A DNA stretch of 40,572 bases from JAAZZIT01 sp964480525 (lineage in GTDB: Bacteria > Bacillota > Clostridia > Oscillospirales > Ruminococcaceae). Under the pieces are notes generated by a model, which did no database searches, was not told where the DNA came from, and was given only the letters and a program-made list of their open reading frames with translations. Both the position numbers and the translations under genes were made by a program. The DNA is taken from assembly GCA_964480525.1 (NCBI GenBank), contig CAYZOV010000014.1, positions 1 through 40,572 of the forward strand, written 5' to 3'. This document shows positions 8,012 through 15,680 of the stretch, in pieces (the stretch's first letter is position 1; each line of letters begins with the position of its first letter).

Positions 8012-8831
8012 TTTTTTGCTCCTTAAATTTCAGCTGAATAATTTGTGAATTATTAAAAATTCTAAATTTCCCCAATCCCCGTGAAACTATCATTTGGGTG
8101 TTGTTTTCGGTGTAAATTCCGCCTGAATATTTCGGGAAAAATTTGCGTTCAGGCGACAAAATCCCCCCTAAAATCGGCAACCGCACCACACCTCCGTGAA
8201 CGTGACCGCACAGCACAATGTCGGCTCCCCATTTAGCGTATTTTCCCATTTCAAAAGGGGAATGTGCAAGCAAAATCGTATAATTTTCACCCTTTTGCCC
8301 CAATTTATCGGTGAGGTAATCGTCGTCGAAAGTCGGCAGTTTTCGATAACCACCGTCGGGATTTTTGTAAAATCGACCTTCGGGTTCAAGACCCGCAACG
8401 GTGATTTTTTTGCCGTTTATATCCAAATTCACACTTTGATTTCGCAAAACCACCACACCGACTTTTTCAAGTTCGGCACAAAGTTGTGCGTAACTTTTCG
8501 GCACGTCTGCTTCGTGATTTCCGCCGACAAAATACACGGGTGCGATTTCGCCCAGCCGTTTCATAAACTCAATTTTTTTGCCAAAATCCTTTTCGCTTCG
8601 TGAAATTAAATCCCCCGTGAAAAAAATCCCGTCGTAGTGATTTTTAGGAATTTTTGCGAAGATTTTTTCGTAATTTTCCCCGAATTTTTTCTTATGCAAG
8701 TCCGAAAGGTGCAAAAAAGTCATACTTTTATCCGACGAAATTTCAACCTCCGTAACGTCGATTTTCACGTTTGAATACACCACAACCGCCAATATTATTA
8801 TGCCTAAAATTGCTGAAAAATAAAAAATCAT
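8001..8831 (-). CDS. Membrane-anchored metallophosphoesterase (YkuE-like)
   Basis: A 276-aa calcineurin-like phosphoesterase with an N-terminal transmembrane anchor (residues 2-22). The two-metal motifs are in the normal order: LSDLHKKK (about 43), GDLI (about 74), GGNHE (about 101), LLAHSPF (about 187) and GHVHGG (about 208). Relatives such as YkuE and LpxH-like enzymes act on phospholipid or UDP-sugar-type substrates at the membrane; the substrate here is unknown. It precedes uvrC with an 11-bp overlap, so it is translationally coupled to a DNA repair gene without an obvious functional link. The ribosome binding site is GAGGG. Confidence 0.88.
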   Translation of the reverse strand: MIFYFSAILGIIILAVVVYSNVKIDVTEVEISSDKSMTFLHLSDLHKKKFGENYEKIFAKIPKNHYDGIFFTGDLISRSEKDFGKKIEFMKRLGEIAPVYFVGGNHEADVPKSYAQLCAELEKVGVVVLRNQSVNLDINGKKITVAGLEPEGRFYKNPDGGYRKLPTFDDDYLTDKLGQKGENYTILLAHSPFEMGKYAKWGADIVLCGHVHGGVVRLPILGGILSPERKFFPKYSGGIYTENNTQMIVSRGLGKFRIFNNSQIIQLKFKEQKNDR

Positions 8832-8849
8832 ATTCTGCCCTCGTTGTCC

Positions 8850-8877
8850 AAAAAAGCCACCGATTTGGTGGCTTTTG
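8850..8877 (-). terminator. Terminator after the signal-peptidase-like gene
   Basis: On the minus strand AAAAGCCACC, a short loop, GGTGGCTTTTTT: a 10-bp stem followed by T residues. The downstream metallophosphoesterase has no clear promoter of its own, so some read-through is possible. Confidence 0.75.
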
Positions 8878-8885
8878 GGTGTTTT

Positions 8886-10028
8886 TTAGTCTTTATCCGC
8901 AAGGGATTTTAACAGTTTTTCGTTTTCTTCCATAAGCTTGATAAGACGTTCTAGCGAGCTGTCCGGAATGGTTTCCACGGTGTCGGTCTGCGTCTTGGTC
9001 TGAAGTTTTTCCTCCGAAATTTCAGGGGATTGTTCCGATTTTTCCTCGGTTGTTTCACGGGTTTCGGTCTGTGGTTTTTCCAAAACTTCGTCCGAATTTT
9101 CCTGCGGTTCTTCCTGCTGTGGCAAAGGTTTTTCCTCAATTTTTTCCTCTTCTTCAACCACGGTTTCTTTCGGTGTTTCGGTGACTTTTTTAGTCGGCAC
9201 AACCCTCACACGTTCAATTTTGACGGTGTTGTCTTTTGCAGGTTCAACCGCCGTAATTTTCGCCTTTTCCCTCTTGATTTTTTCGACTGTAGCGTCCACG
9301 TCCTGTGGCTTTTCCCCACGGATTTCGATTGTCGGTTCGTCCTCAATCGCAGGTTCTTCAAGTCCGAGAATAAATTCGTCAATGGTCAAAGGTCCGGATT
9401 TTGCCGAATGAGAAGCAAGTTTTTGAGGGTTCAGCGGAGAATTTTTCGCAACTACATCTTCGTCGGGACGTTTGTAATTTTTAGCATTTTTTGAATTGTT
9501 CTTTTCGATAAGATGAATAATAAGTTCCACAACCAACATCATCAAAAGCGGAATCACAACCAAAATCATTTTGCCTTTGATAGAGGTTACGAACGAAATA
9601 ATTTTTCCCAAAGTCGGGTCGTAGGAAACCGCTTTGCCAACCATATTTTTGGCTTCGACTTCGTAAACCACATTTTTGTTGTTGTCGTAAAAGCCTTTGT
9701 AAACCACGGTTTCGGTGTTCGGAACGATTTCGCACAAACGCAAAACCGTCGTACCCACGCCTTTGACATTTTCGCACAAAACAGCGTCGCCCAGATTTTC
9801 GTTGGACGGGCTGTAATTTTTTACCATAACAAGCGAGCCTTTCGGAACAGCGTTTCCCATGCCGTCCTCGTTCATCAAATACACGCTGTAACCCATAAAA
9901 CTTGGGGTAACATCGTCATTTTTGAACACAAGTGAGGTTAAAATTATGCCCGCAATAATAATCATTATCAATACAATAAATTCAATCAAAACGGCTTTGC
10001 CGATATTTTTTTTCCTTGTTTGTGCCAT
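8886..10028 (-). CDS. Signal peptidase I-like membrane protein without catalytic residues
   Basis: A 380-aa protein with one membrane helix at 12-34, an extracytoplasmic domain at 35-150, a second helix near 153-174, and a long charged tail (175-380) rich in Lys, Glu, Pro and Thr. The external domain follows the SipW/archaeal-type signal peptidase pattern (VPKGSLVMVKNYSP, ENLGDAVLC, KGVGTTVLRLCEIV, YKGFYDN). The catalytic Ser expected in an SGSMEP-type motif is replaced by GYSVYLM (46-52), and the expected VxHR motif reads VLRLC. It is probably a pseudoenzyme, perhaps a scaffold or substrate-binding protein. The tail ends in a short helix-forming segment. The start has AAAGGAG. Confidence 0.6.
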   Translation of the reverse strand: MAQTRKKNIGKAVLIEFIVLIMIIIAGIILTSLVFKNDDVTPSFMGYSVYLMNEDGMGNAVPKGSLVMVKNYSPSNENLGDAVLCENVKGVGTTVLRLCEIVPNTETVVYKGFYDNNKNVVYEVEAKNMVGKAVSYDPTLGKIISFVTSIKGKMILVVIPLLMMLVVELIIHLIEKNNSKNAKNYKRPDEDVVAKNSPLNPQKLASHSAKSGPLTIDEFILGLEEPAIEDEPTIEIRGEKPQDVDATVEKIKREKAKITAVEPAKDNTVKIERVRVVPTKKVTETPKETVVEEEEKIEEKPLPQQEEPQENSDEVLEKPQTETRETTEEKSEQSPEISEEKLQTKTQTDTVETIPDSSLERLIKLMEENEKLLKSLADKD

Positions 10029-10081
10029 AGCTTACTCCTTTTTTTAATCTTCGTTTTGTTGTCTAAACGCTATATATGTAC

Positions 10082-10110
10082 ATTATAACACATCTTGAAA
10101 AAAAATTCAA
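10082..10110 (-). promoter_or_regulatory. Promoter of the signal-peptidase-like gene
   Basis: Minus strand TTGAAT (10105-10110), 17 bp, TATAAT (10082-10087). Confidence 0.65.
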
Positions 10111-10148
10111 ACCTTTTTTGACATTTTTTTATGTATTACATCATAAAT

Positions 10149-11225
10149 TTACCCGCTGATTTTTAGTAAAATTGCCAAAAGCGAGAAATTTACAATTGAA
10201 AATATCAATAAGTATCTTAAAATGTTTGCATTTTTGGATTTGGAATAAATTTTAAACGAAATAAGGCTTGCAAGTGAAGCTATGGGCGTTCCCAAACCGC
10301 CTATGTTCACACCTTTTAACAGAGCGGTGTAATTGTCCGTAAAACCGGACAGCATAACGGCGCATGGAACGTTTGATATAACCTGAGAAAGCATTGCCGA
10401 CGTGAAAAGTTCACGGTTTTTCATGGCGTTTGAGATGAAATCTCGGACGGTTTCGATTCGTGCAAGGTTGCCCACAAATACGAAAAAGCACACAAACGTC
10501 AACAGCAGAGCGTAGTCGATTTTGCCAAAAACCCCTTTGTCAGCCGCCAAAAATCCCACAATGCAAACCGCCAAACACACTTCGTGAGGGATAATTTTCG
10601 CAACCGTCAGCAAGCAAACGGCGAAAATCAGGGCAAAAACGACGATTTTTCTCTTGTCAAGAGCCATGTCGGATTTTGAAATTTCGGCGAAATTTTCACC
10701 CGAAACCGCAAAACACAGCAGACAAAGAGCAACGTAACTCAGCACCCCCACGGGCAACAGAATTTTGAAAAAACTTTGTAATGTCAGGTCGTAGTAAGAA
10801 TAAATGTACAAATTTTGGGGATTTCCCACAGGCGTAAGCATACTGCCCAGATTTGCGGCAACGGTCTGGATAACCACCGTGAGGATAAAATCCCGTGATT
10901 TTCCGCCGTTTTCGTAAACTAAAACGGTCAGCGGAACGAAAGTTATAAGCGCCACGTCGTTGGTGATGAGCATTGAGGAAAAAAAGCACACGTTCATCAG
11001 CAAAAATGCCAGCCTGCGGGCGTTTCCCGAATCTGCCAGAATATGGGAAATTTTGTCAAAAAGCCCCGCTCTCGCAAACCCTTGCACCGCACCCATAAGG
11101 CAAAAAAGCAAAATTAAAACGTCTGCGTCAACGTATCCTGTGTATTTTTTGTCGGGTTTGACGGCAAAACAGGTGGCGACGGCGCAAATGAGGGCAATGG
11201 ACAGCACCGCCTGAGATTTAAACAT
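10149..11225 (-). CDS. SLC13/ArsB (CitM)-superfamily anion permease
   Basis: A 358-aa polytopic membrane protein with about ten hydrophobic segments. It shows the ion-transporter superfamily signatures MLITNDVALITFVPL (about 108-122) and NLGSMLTPVGNPQNLYIYS (about 150-168), and a second-half repeat VISNVPCAVMLSGF (about 285-298). The two NxP-type re-entrant hairpins are where the substrate and Na+/H+ normally bind. It may carry dicarboxylate, citrate, sulfate or arsenite; the sequence does not decide. It is shorter than typical family members (about 420 aa), apparently lacking one or two N-terminal helices. It is a single gene with its own promoter. Confidence 0.8.
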   Translation of the reverse strand: MFKSQAVLSIALICAVATCFAVKPDKKYTGYVDADVLILLFCLMGAVQGFARAGLFDKISHILADSGNARRLAFLLMNVCFFSSMLITNDVALITFVPLTVLVYENGGKSRDFILTVVIQTVAANLGSMLTPVGNPQNLYIYSYYDLTLQSFFKILLPVGVLSYVALCLLCFAVSGENFAEISKSDMALDKRKIVVFALIFAVCLLTVAKIIPHEVCLAVCIVGFLAADKGVFGKIDYALLLTFVCFFVFVGNLARIETVRDFISNAMKNRELFTSAMLSQVISNVPCAVMLSGFTDNYTALLKGVNIGGLGTPIASLASLISFKIYSKSKNANILRYLLIFSIVNFSLLAILLKISG

Positions 11226-11274
11226 TTTGTAAATTTTTCTAATTTCAATCAGTCCTTTTTTAACATCTGCAAAT

Positions 11275-11303
11275 ATTTTATCATATCAAGCCGAAAAAAT
11301 CAA
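11275..11303 (-). promoter_or_regulatory. Promoter of the SLC13-type permease gene
   Basis: Minus strand TTGATT (11298-11303), 17 bp, TAAAAT (11275-11280), about 50 bp upstream of the start. Confidence 0.6.
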
Positions 11304-11421
11304 TATTTTGTCGAAATAAAAAGCCAAATGTGATTTTTTTAAAACCCAACCTACCCGCACCGCCCAAATTTGAGGATAAATGCAACTTTACAATACGCCA
11401 CACTTTCTGCCAAACGCTCTT

Positions 11422-11547
11422 TCAAGGTTTGTCCGTACCGCACTTTGACGGTCTTAACTGTAACTCTGCCGTTAAACCCACAAACATTATAAAATCGTCA
11501 GAATATAAAAGTTTTCGTCCACCTTTTTGAAAACGTGCCGTTTTCAT
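11422..11547 (-). CDS. Mini-ORF A in repeat (possible 41-aa peptide)
   Basis: An open frame of 41 codons beginning MKTARFQKGGRKLLYSDDF. It starts inside the stop of mini-ORF B (ATGA overlap). Its second half is frameshifted relative to mini-ORF C: where C reads VRIHGEVTVTK, A reads VGLTAELQL from the same DNA minus one base. No good ribosome binding site of its own is visible. It may be a decayed copy or simply non-coding. Confidence 0.25.
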   Translation of the reverse strand: MKTARFQKGGRKLLYSDDFIMFVGLTAELQLRPSKCGTDKP

Positions 11548-11672
11548 AATTTTACACCGCACCGTGGTTTGTAGTGTGTAGCTGTAACATTTCTGTTAAA
11601 CCCAACAAACTTTAAAACTTCGTCAGAACATAAAAGTTTTCGTCCACCTTTTTGAAAACGTACCGTTTTCAT
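11544..11672 (-). CDS. Mini-ORF B in repeat (possible 42-aa peptide)
   Basis: An open frame of 42 codons beginning MKTVRFQKGGRKLLCSDEVL and ending KPRCGVKL. The first 23 residues match mini-ORF C apart from LLC versus LCF, and both share T..KPRCG near the end. The region before the ATG (GCGAGCTGAATTG) is a weaker ribosome binding site than that of copy C. The nucleotide differences from C are not biased to silent positions, so selection on the protein is unproven. Confidence 0.3.
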   Translation of the reverse strand: MKTVRFQKGGRKLLCSDEVLKFVGFNRNVTATHYKPRCGVKL

Positions 11673-11817
11673 CAATTCAGCTCGCAACACTTTTGTTATT
11701 TGTCCTACTTTGTTTTGCTCGCTGGCAAAGTTTGAAATAGTTTAAAGTTTTAGTTTTTCGCAAACTTTAAAACCTCGTCAGAACATAAAAGTTTCATCAA
11801 ACTGGGAACTTTTGCGG

Positions 11818-11901
11818 TTTCGCACAGCGAAACACCGAGTGTAACGAGGTGAGCAAAATTCCCATGCAAACTTTAGTTTGCATAACGAAACCGCAGTTTC
11901 G
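11818..11901. repeat. Hairpin cluster resembling the 116-bp unit
   Basis: Stem-loops in order: TTTCGC-ACA-GCGAAA (11818-11832), CACC...GGTG (11833-11851), ATGCAAAC-TTTA-GTTTGCAT (11864-11883) and CGAAAC-CGCA-GTTTCG (11886-11901). The first three keep the order and linkers of the 116-bp units at 1-374, but stem and loop bases differ. Confidence 0.7.
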
Positions 11902-11960
11902 CATACGCCGCCGAACAAAACAAACTTTACTACCCAAAAAAAGCGTGGTGAGGTGAATTG

Positions 11961-12095
11961 ATGAAAACGGTACGTTTTCAAAAAGGTGGACGAAAACTTT
12001 GTTTTTCTGACGAAGTTTTAAAGTTTGTGAGGATTCACGGCGAAGTTACAGTTACAAAAGCCAAACCACGGTGCGGACAAACCCCAAAAAAGTGA
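11961..12095 (+). CDS. Mini-ORF C in repeat (possible 44-aa peptide)
   Basis: An open frame of 44 codons beginning MKTVRFQKGGRKLCFSDEVL, continuing KFVRIHGEVTVTKAKPRCG and ending QTPKK. The ATG is preceded by GTGAGGTGAATTG, a good ribosome binding site at normal spacing, and the same GAGGTGA precedes the equivalent ATG of the copy at 40168. The peptide would be basic with two cysteines. It is the best candidate for a translated member of the family, although two of the four copies are frameshifted. Confidence 0.35.
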   Translation: MKTVRFQKGGRKLCFSDEVLKFVRIHGEVTVTKAKPRCGQTPKK

Positions 12096-12120
12096 GTGGC
12101 AGAAAGTTCGGTTTACTTCA

Positions 12121-12284
12121 AAGTGGGGTTACAAGTAAAAATTGTGCTATACGTCTGGGTGCAGTATTATAAAATGCCAAAAAACTTTAATTTCTTGTCA
12201 AACAGGTTATTTTGTCACTTCTGACAAAATAGAAGATATGAAAAAAGCAGAAATCAAAATTGTGGAAATTTCAATGCATTAAAA
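12121..12284. other. Intergenic segment with one hairpin
   Basis: No gene is supported here. A 9-bp perfect hairpin ATTTTGTCA-CTTC-TGACAAAAT lies at 12209-12230. A promoter-like pair TTGTGC, 17 bp, TATTAT precedes it, and a 14-codon frame starts at 12239. None of these is convincing alone. Confidence 0.3.
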
Positions 12285-12316
12285 CAAAAAGGGTACTGAA
12301 AAATATCAGTACCCTT
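12285..12316 (-). terminator. Terminator of the 160-aa membrane protein gene
   Basis: An 11-bp perfect stem AAGGGTACTGA (12289-12299) / TCAGTACCCTT (12306-12316), followed by a T-run on the minus strand. Confidence 0.85.
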
Positions 12317-12327
12317 GATTTTTTTGC

Positions 12328-12810
12328 TTAAAGTCCGTAACGTGCCTTGTTTACCTTATAAAAATACGTTCTGACGTGCTTGTTTTTGAAAATATTTCGC
12401 ACATAAAAAAGCTTTAGTACGCACACCAATGTGCAACACACAAATGTAGGAATGTTTTCCTGCCAATTTTCTGCACCCATAAGTGCAAGCCCCAGAAAGA
12501 AATCCATTACGTTGTAGAAAAACGTTGAGGTAATAAGTGCTGTTCCTACAACTCTTGTCACTCTGTTTGCCGAAACGGTCACTATGTCAAGCACCGAAAT
12601 TCCCACGGCAAACAAAAGCAAAAGCGACAGTTCCACAGCAATCGGAATGTGTCTGTGATAGGACAATCCTTTTGTGAAAGCCAAAAAATTTACCACCATT
12701 AAAATTTCCCCGATAATTTCCGTCACGCACAATGCTGTGGTGACCTTTTTTCCTTTTTCAGCGTCACCCAAAAGGTCGGGATTATCGCTTAAATTGTCGT
12801 ATTTTTTCAT
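12328..12810 (-). CDS. Uncharacterised four-helix membrane protein
   Basis: A 160-aa protein not recognised as a named family. It has a polar N-terminus (MKKYDNLSDNPDLLGDAEKGK) followed by about four hydrophobic helices near residues 24-46, 56-77, 83-112 and 125-137, then a basic cytoplasmic tail (RNIFKNKHVRTYFYKVNKARYGL). The ribosome binding site is GAAAGGACG. It lies 75 bp downstream of valS on the same strand, separated by a strong terminator. No separate promoter was found in the gap, so expression may depend on read-through. Confidence 0.7.
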   Translation of the reverse strand: MKKYDNLSDNPDLLGDAEKGKKVTTALCVTEIIGEILMVVNFLAFTKGLSYHRHIPIAVELSLLLLFAVGISVLDIVTVSANRVTRVVGTALITSTFFYNVMDFFLGLALMGAENWQENIPTFVCCTLVCVLKLFYVRNIFKNKHVRTYFYKVNKARYGL

Positions 12811-12842
12811 TTTTTCGTCCTTTCAAACAGTGGTTTTAGTTT

Positions 12843-12876
12843 CAAAAAACTGCCGAAATTTTTTGGTTTCGGCAGT
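12843..12876 (-). terminator. valS terminator
   Basis: A 10-bp stem ACTGCCGAAA (12849-12858) / TTTCGGCAGT (12867-12876) with TTTTTT after it on the minus strand. Confidence 0.85.
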
Positions 12877-12883
12877 GATTTTT

Positions 12884-15511
12884 TTACTTGTTAAGAGCCT
12901 CGATAGACTGCAAAATTTTAGCCATTTTTTCCTCTGCCTTTGCAAGTTTTGCCTTTTCGGCATCTATAAGCTGTTCAGGTGCTTTAGCCAAAAAGCCCTG
13001 GTTGTTAAGTTTTCCGTTTAAGAAATCCAAATCTTTCTGAACGGTTTTCTTTTCCTTTTCAAGTCTTGCAAGCTCTTTTTCGGTGTCAACAATGTCCGAA
13101 AGCGGAATGAAAATTCTTGCTACGTCTGTTACGACAGTTACGCAGTCTGCAATTTCCCACTTGTCAGCCACCTCGACCTCGGACGCAGACGCAAGACGCT
13201 CGAAGAACATTTTGCCTGCTTCAAATGTGTCCTTTTCGGCTGTTTCAATGTAAACCTTAGCCTTAACCGATGGCACAACGTTCATTTCGGCACGTCTGTT
13301 TCTGATACCCTTGATAGCCTCGATAACCATTTCAAAGGATTTTTCTTCCTGTGGGAATGCCAGTTTTTCATCATAAACAGGGAAATCCGACACCATAATG
13401 ATTGAGCCGTCATTTACAAGTGCCTGCCAAATTTCCTCGGTGATGTATGGCATAAATGGGTGCAAGAGTTTGAGCATACCTTTCATAATGTATACAAGCA
13501 CCTGCTGTGCTGTGTGAGCTGTTTCGCCACCTGCGTTAATTCTAGGCTTTGTAAGCTCGATGTACCAGTCGCAGTAAATATCCCAAATGAAGTCGTAAAG
13601 TTTTTGAACAGCAACGCCCAAGTCGAATTTTTCGAGATTTTCGTTAATTTCCTTAGCGAGTGTGTTAAACTTAGAAACAATCCACTTGTCCTCGGTGTTG
13701 AGGTTTTCAGGGAGCTTGTCGGCTGTGAAGTCCTCAGGGAGATTCATCATAATAAATCTTGCTGCGTTCCAAAGTTTGTTAGCAAAGTTACGGCTTGATT
13801 TAACCTTTTCTTCGATAAATCTCATATCGTTTCCAGGTGAGTTACCTGTTGCGAGCATAAATCTAAGTGCGTCGGCACCGTACTGGTCGATAATTTCCAA
13901 CGGGTCGATACCGTTTCCGAGAGATTTAGACATCTTTCTGCCCTGCGAGTCACGAACAAGACCGTGAATTAAAACTGTGTCAAACGGAACTTTTCCTGTA
14001 CATTCAAGAGCCGAGAACATCATTCGCATTACCCAGAACGGGATAATGTCATAGCCTGTTACGAGAGTGTTTGTCGGGTAGAAATATTTAAAGTCCTCTG
14101 CGTTTTCGTCAGGCCAGCCAAGTGTCGAAAACGGCCACAATGCCGATGAAAACCAAGTATCGAGGGTGTCCTCGTCCTGACGCATAGGTTTTCCGCACTT
14201 AGGGCAAAGAATTTCGCCGTCCTCTTTTGAAACCACCATTTCGCCACAGTCGTCACAGTAGAACGCAGGAATTTGGTGACCCCACCAGATTTGTCTTGAA
14301 ATACACCAGTCACGAATGTTTTCAAGCCAATGGAAGTAAATCTTTTCAAATCTTTCAGGAACAAACTTTGTCTGTCCGTTTTTAACAGCGTCAATAGCAG
14401 GCTGTGCAAGAGGTTTCATCTTAACAAACCACTGTGTTGAAACCATAGGCTCGACAGTTGTGCCACATCTGTAACAAGTACCAACGTTGTGGCTGTAATC
14501 CTCAACTTCAACAAGGAAACCGCCCTTTTCCAAATCCTCCACAATTTTATTTCTTGCTTCGTATCTGTCCATACCTGCGTATTCAGGGTAGTCGTCCACG
14601 ATTTTTGCGTCGTCTGTCAAAACCTTGATAACTTCTAAGTTGTGACGTTTTCCGACTTCAAAGTCGTTAGGGTCGTGAGCAGGTGTAATCTTTACAACGC
14701 CTGTTCCGAATTCAATTTCTACATAATCGTCTGCGATTACAGGAATTTCTCTGCCTACAAGTGGCAAAATGAGAGTTTTTCCGATAATGTCCTTGTAACG
14801 CTCGTCGTTAGGGTTTACGGCAACGGCTGTGTCGCCGAGGAGTGTTTCAGGTCTTGTTGTTGCAAGCTCAACATAACCGCTTCCGTCCTTGAGAGGGTAA
14901 CGCAAGTGCCAGAAGTGTCCTGCCTGGTCCTCAAACGTAACCTCTGCGTCCGAAAGCGAAGTTCTGCAATGCGGACACCAGTTAATCATACGCTCACCAC
15001 GGTAGATAAGTCCTTTTTCGTAGTATTTTACGAAAACTTCCTTAACTGCCTTTGAACAACCCTCGTCCATTGTAAAGCGTTCTCTGTCCCAGTCACAGGA
15101 CGAGCCGAGCTTTTTAAGCTGTTCGACAATTCTGCCACCGTACTGCTTTTTCCATTCCCAAGCACGTTCCATAAAGCCCTCTCTGCCGAGCATTTCCTTT
15201 GTAAGACCCTCTTTTTTCATAGCCTCAACAATTTTTGCCTCGGTAGCGATTGCTGCGTGGTCTGTTCCCGGTAGCCACAATGCCGAATATCCGCTCATTC
15301 TCTTCCAACGGATAAGAATATCCTGCAAAGTTTCGTCAAGGGCGTGACCCATATGGAGCTGTCCCGTAACGTTTGGCGGTGGAATTACGATTGTGTATGG
15401 CTTTTTCTTGCTGTCACGTTCAGCGTGAAAGCACTTGTTGTCCTGCCAGAACTTATAAATTTTATCTTCAACCTGATTAGGTTCGTAGAGCTTTGAAAGT
15501 TCCTTTTTCAT
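12884..15511 (-). CDS. valS: Valyl-tRNA synthetase ValS
   Basis: This class Ia synthetase of 875 aa charges tRNA-Val. The HIGH-type motif is PPPNVTGQLHMGHAL (about 45-59) and KMSKS is present in GRKMSKSLGNGIDP (about 520). The CP1 editing domain (about 185-350) contains TTRPETLLGDTAVAVNP, and a zinc-type cysteine set is seen in CDDCGEM...LCPKCGKPM. The C-terminal 65 residues form the usual tRNA-binding coiled coil (KELARLEKEKKTVQKDLDFL). The ATG at 15511 is preferred to the one at 15520, because the AAAGGA ribosome binding site directly abuts the latter but is 9 nt from the former. The short leader leaves no room for a T-box. Confidence 0.97.
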   Translation of the reverse strand: MKKELSKLYEPNQVEDKIYKFWQDNKCFHAERDSKKKPYTIVIPPPNVTGQLHMGHALDETLQDILIRWKRMSGYSALWLPGTDHAAIATEAKIVEAMKKEGLTKEMLGREGFMERAWEWKKQYGGRIVEQLKKLGSSCDWDRERFTMDEGCSKAVKEVFVKYYEKGLIYRGERMINWCPHCRTSLSDAEVTFEDQAGHFWHLRYPLKDGSGYVELATTRPETLLGDTAVAVNPNDERYKDIIGKTLILPLVGREIPVIADDYVEIEFGTGVVKITPAHDPNDFEVGKRHNLEVIKVLTDDAKIVDDYPEYAGMDRYEARNKIVEDLEKGGFLVEVEDYSHNVGTCYRCGTTVEPMVSTQWFVKMKPLAQPAIDAVKNGQTKFVPERFEKIYFHWLENIRDWCISRQIWWGHQIPAFYCDDCGEMVVSKEDGEILCPKCGKPMRQDEDTLDTWFSSALWPFSTLGWPDENAEDFKYFYPTNTLVTGYDIIPFWVMRMMFSALECTGKVPFDTVLIHGLVRDSQGRKMSKSLGNGIDPLEIIDQYGADALRFMLATGNSPGNDMRFIEEKVKSSRNFANKLWNAARFIMMNLPEDFTADKLPENLNTEDKWIVSKFNTLAKEINENLEKFDLGVAVQKLYDFIWDIYCDWYIELTKPRINAGGETAHTAQQVLVYIMKGMLKLLHPFMPYITEEIWQALVNDGSIIMVSDFPVYDEKLAFPQEEKSFEMVIEAIKGIRNRRAEMNVVPSVKAKVYIETAEKDTFEAGKMFFERLASASEVEVADKWEIADCVTVVTDVARIFIPLSDIVDTEKELARLEKEKKTVQKDLDFLNGKLNNQGFLAKAPEQLIDAEKAKLAKAEEKMAKILQSIEALNK

Positions 15512-15564
15512 AGCACACATTCCTTTCGATAATTTATTTTGAAAAACATTTTCACTAATAACAT

Positions 15565-15593
15565 ATTATCTCATAAATTAAGCGTTTTGTCAA
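15565..15593 (-). promoter_or_regulatory. valS promoter
   Basis: Minus strand TTGACA (15588-15593), 17 bp, GATAAT (15565-15570). Predicted leader about 47 nt. Confidence 0.7.
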
Positions 15594-15629
15594 CTGTCAT
15601 TTCAAACAAAACTTGCACAATTTCACCGA

Positions 15630-15658
15630 TTGACTTAAACTTCGTAATGTGTTACAAT
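15630..15658 (+). promoter_or_regulatory. Promoter of the HisA-like gene
   Basis: TTGACT (15630-15635), 17 bp, TACAAT (15653-15658), close to the start codon at 15681 with AAAAGGAG between. Confidence 0.65.
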
Positions 15659-15680
15659 TGTGTAAAAGGAGTTGTAAAAA

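Larger units (their letters stand above)
11332..12120. repeat. Repeat island with direct and inverted copies of a hairpin/mini-ORF element
   Basis: About 0.8 kb without an ordinary gene. It contains two direct copies (A about 11332-11547, B about 11548-11800) and one inverted copy (C about 11930-12115) of an element that recurs at 39949-40310. Landmarks shared by the copies are TTCTGCCAAACGCTCTTTCA, TAACTGTAACTCTGCCGT, CGTCAGAACATAAAAGTTTT, GTCCACCTTTTTGAAAACG and the hairpin TGAAAACG-TAC-CGTTTTCA. The segments 11606-11678 and 11955-12027 are inverted repeats of 73 bp with three mismatches. A block at 11795-11901 instead resembles the 116-bp units at the window start. No transposase or attachment site is visible. 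Confidence 0.85.

Noticed and set aside
11778..11981. 67-codon minus-strand frame in the repeat island
   Set aside because: It crosses several hairpins of the repeat element, is not shared by other copies and has no ribosome binding site.
12239..12283. 14-codon peptide MKKAEIKIVEISMH
   Set aside because: Only a weak ribosome binding site and no partner gene such as a maturase nearby; too short to support.
15512..15680. T-box riboswitch upstream of valS
   Set aside because: The predicted leader is only about 47 nt, too short for a T-box, and no T-box consensus or antiterminator was seen.
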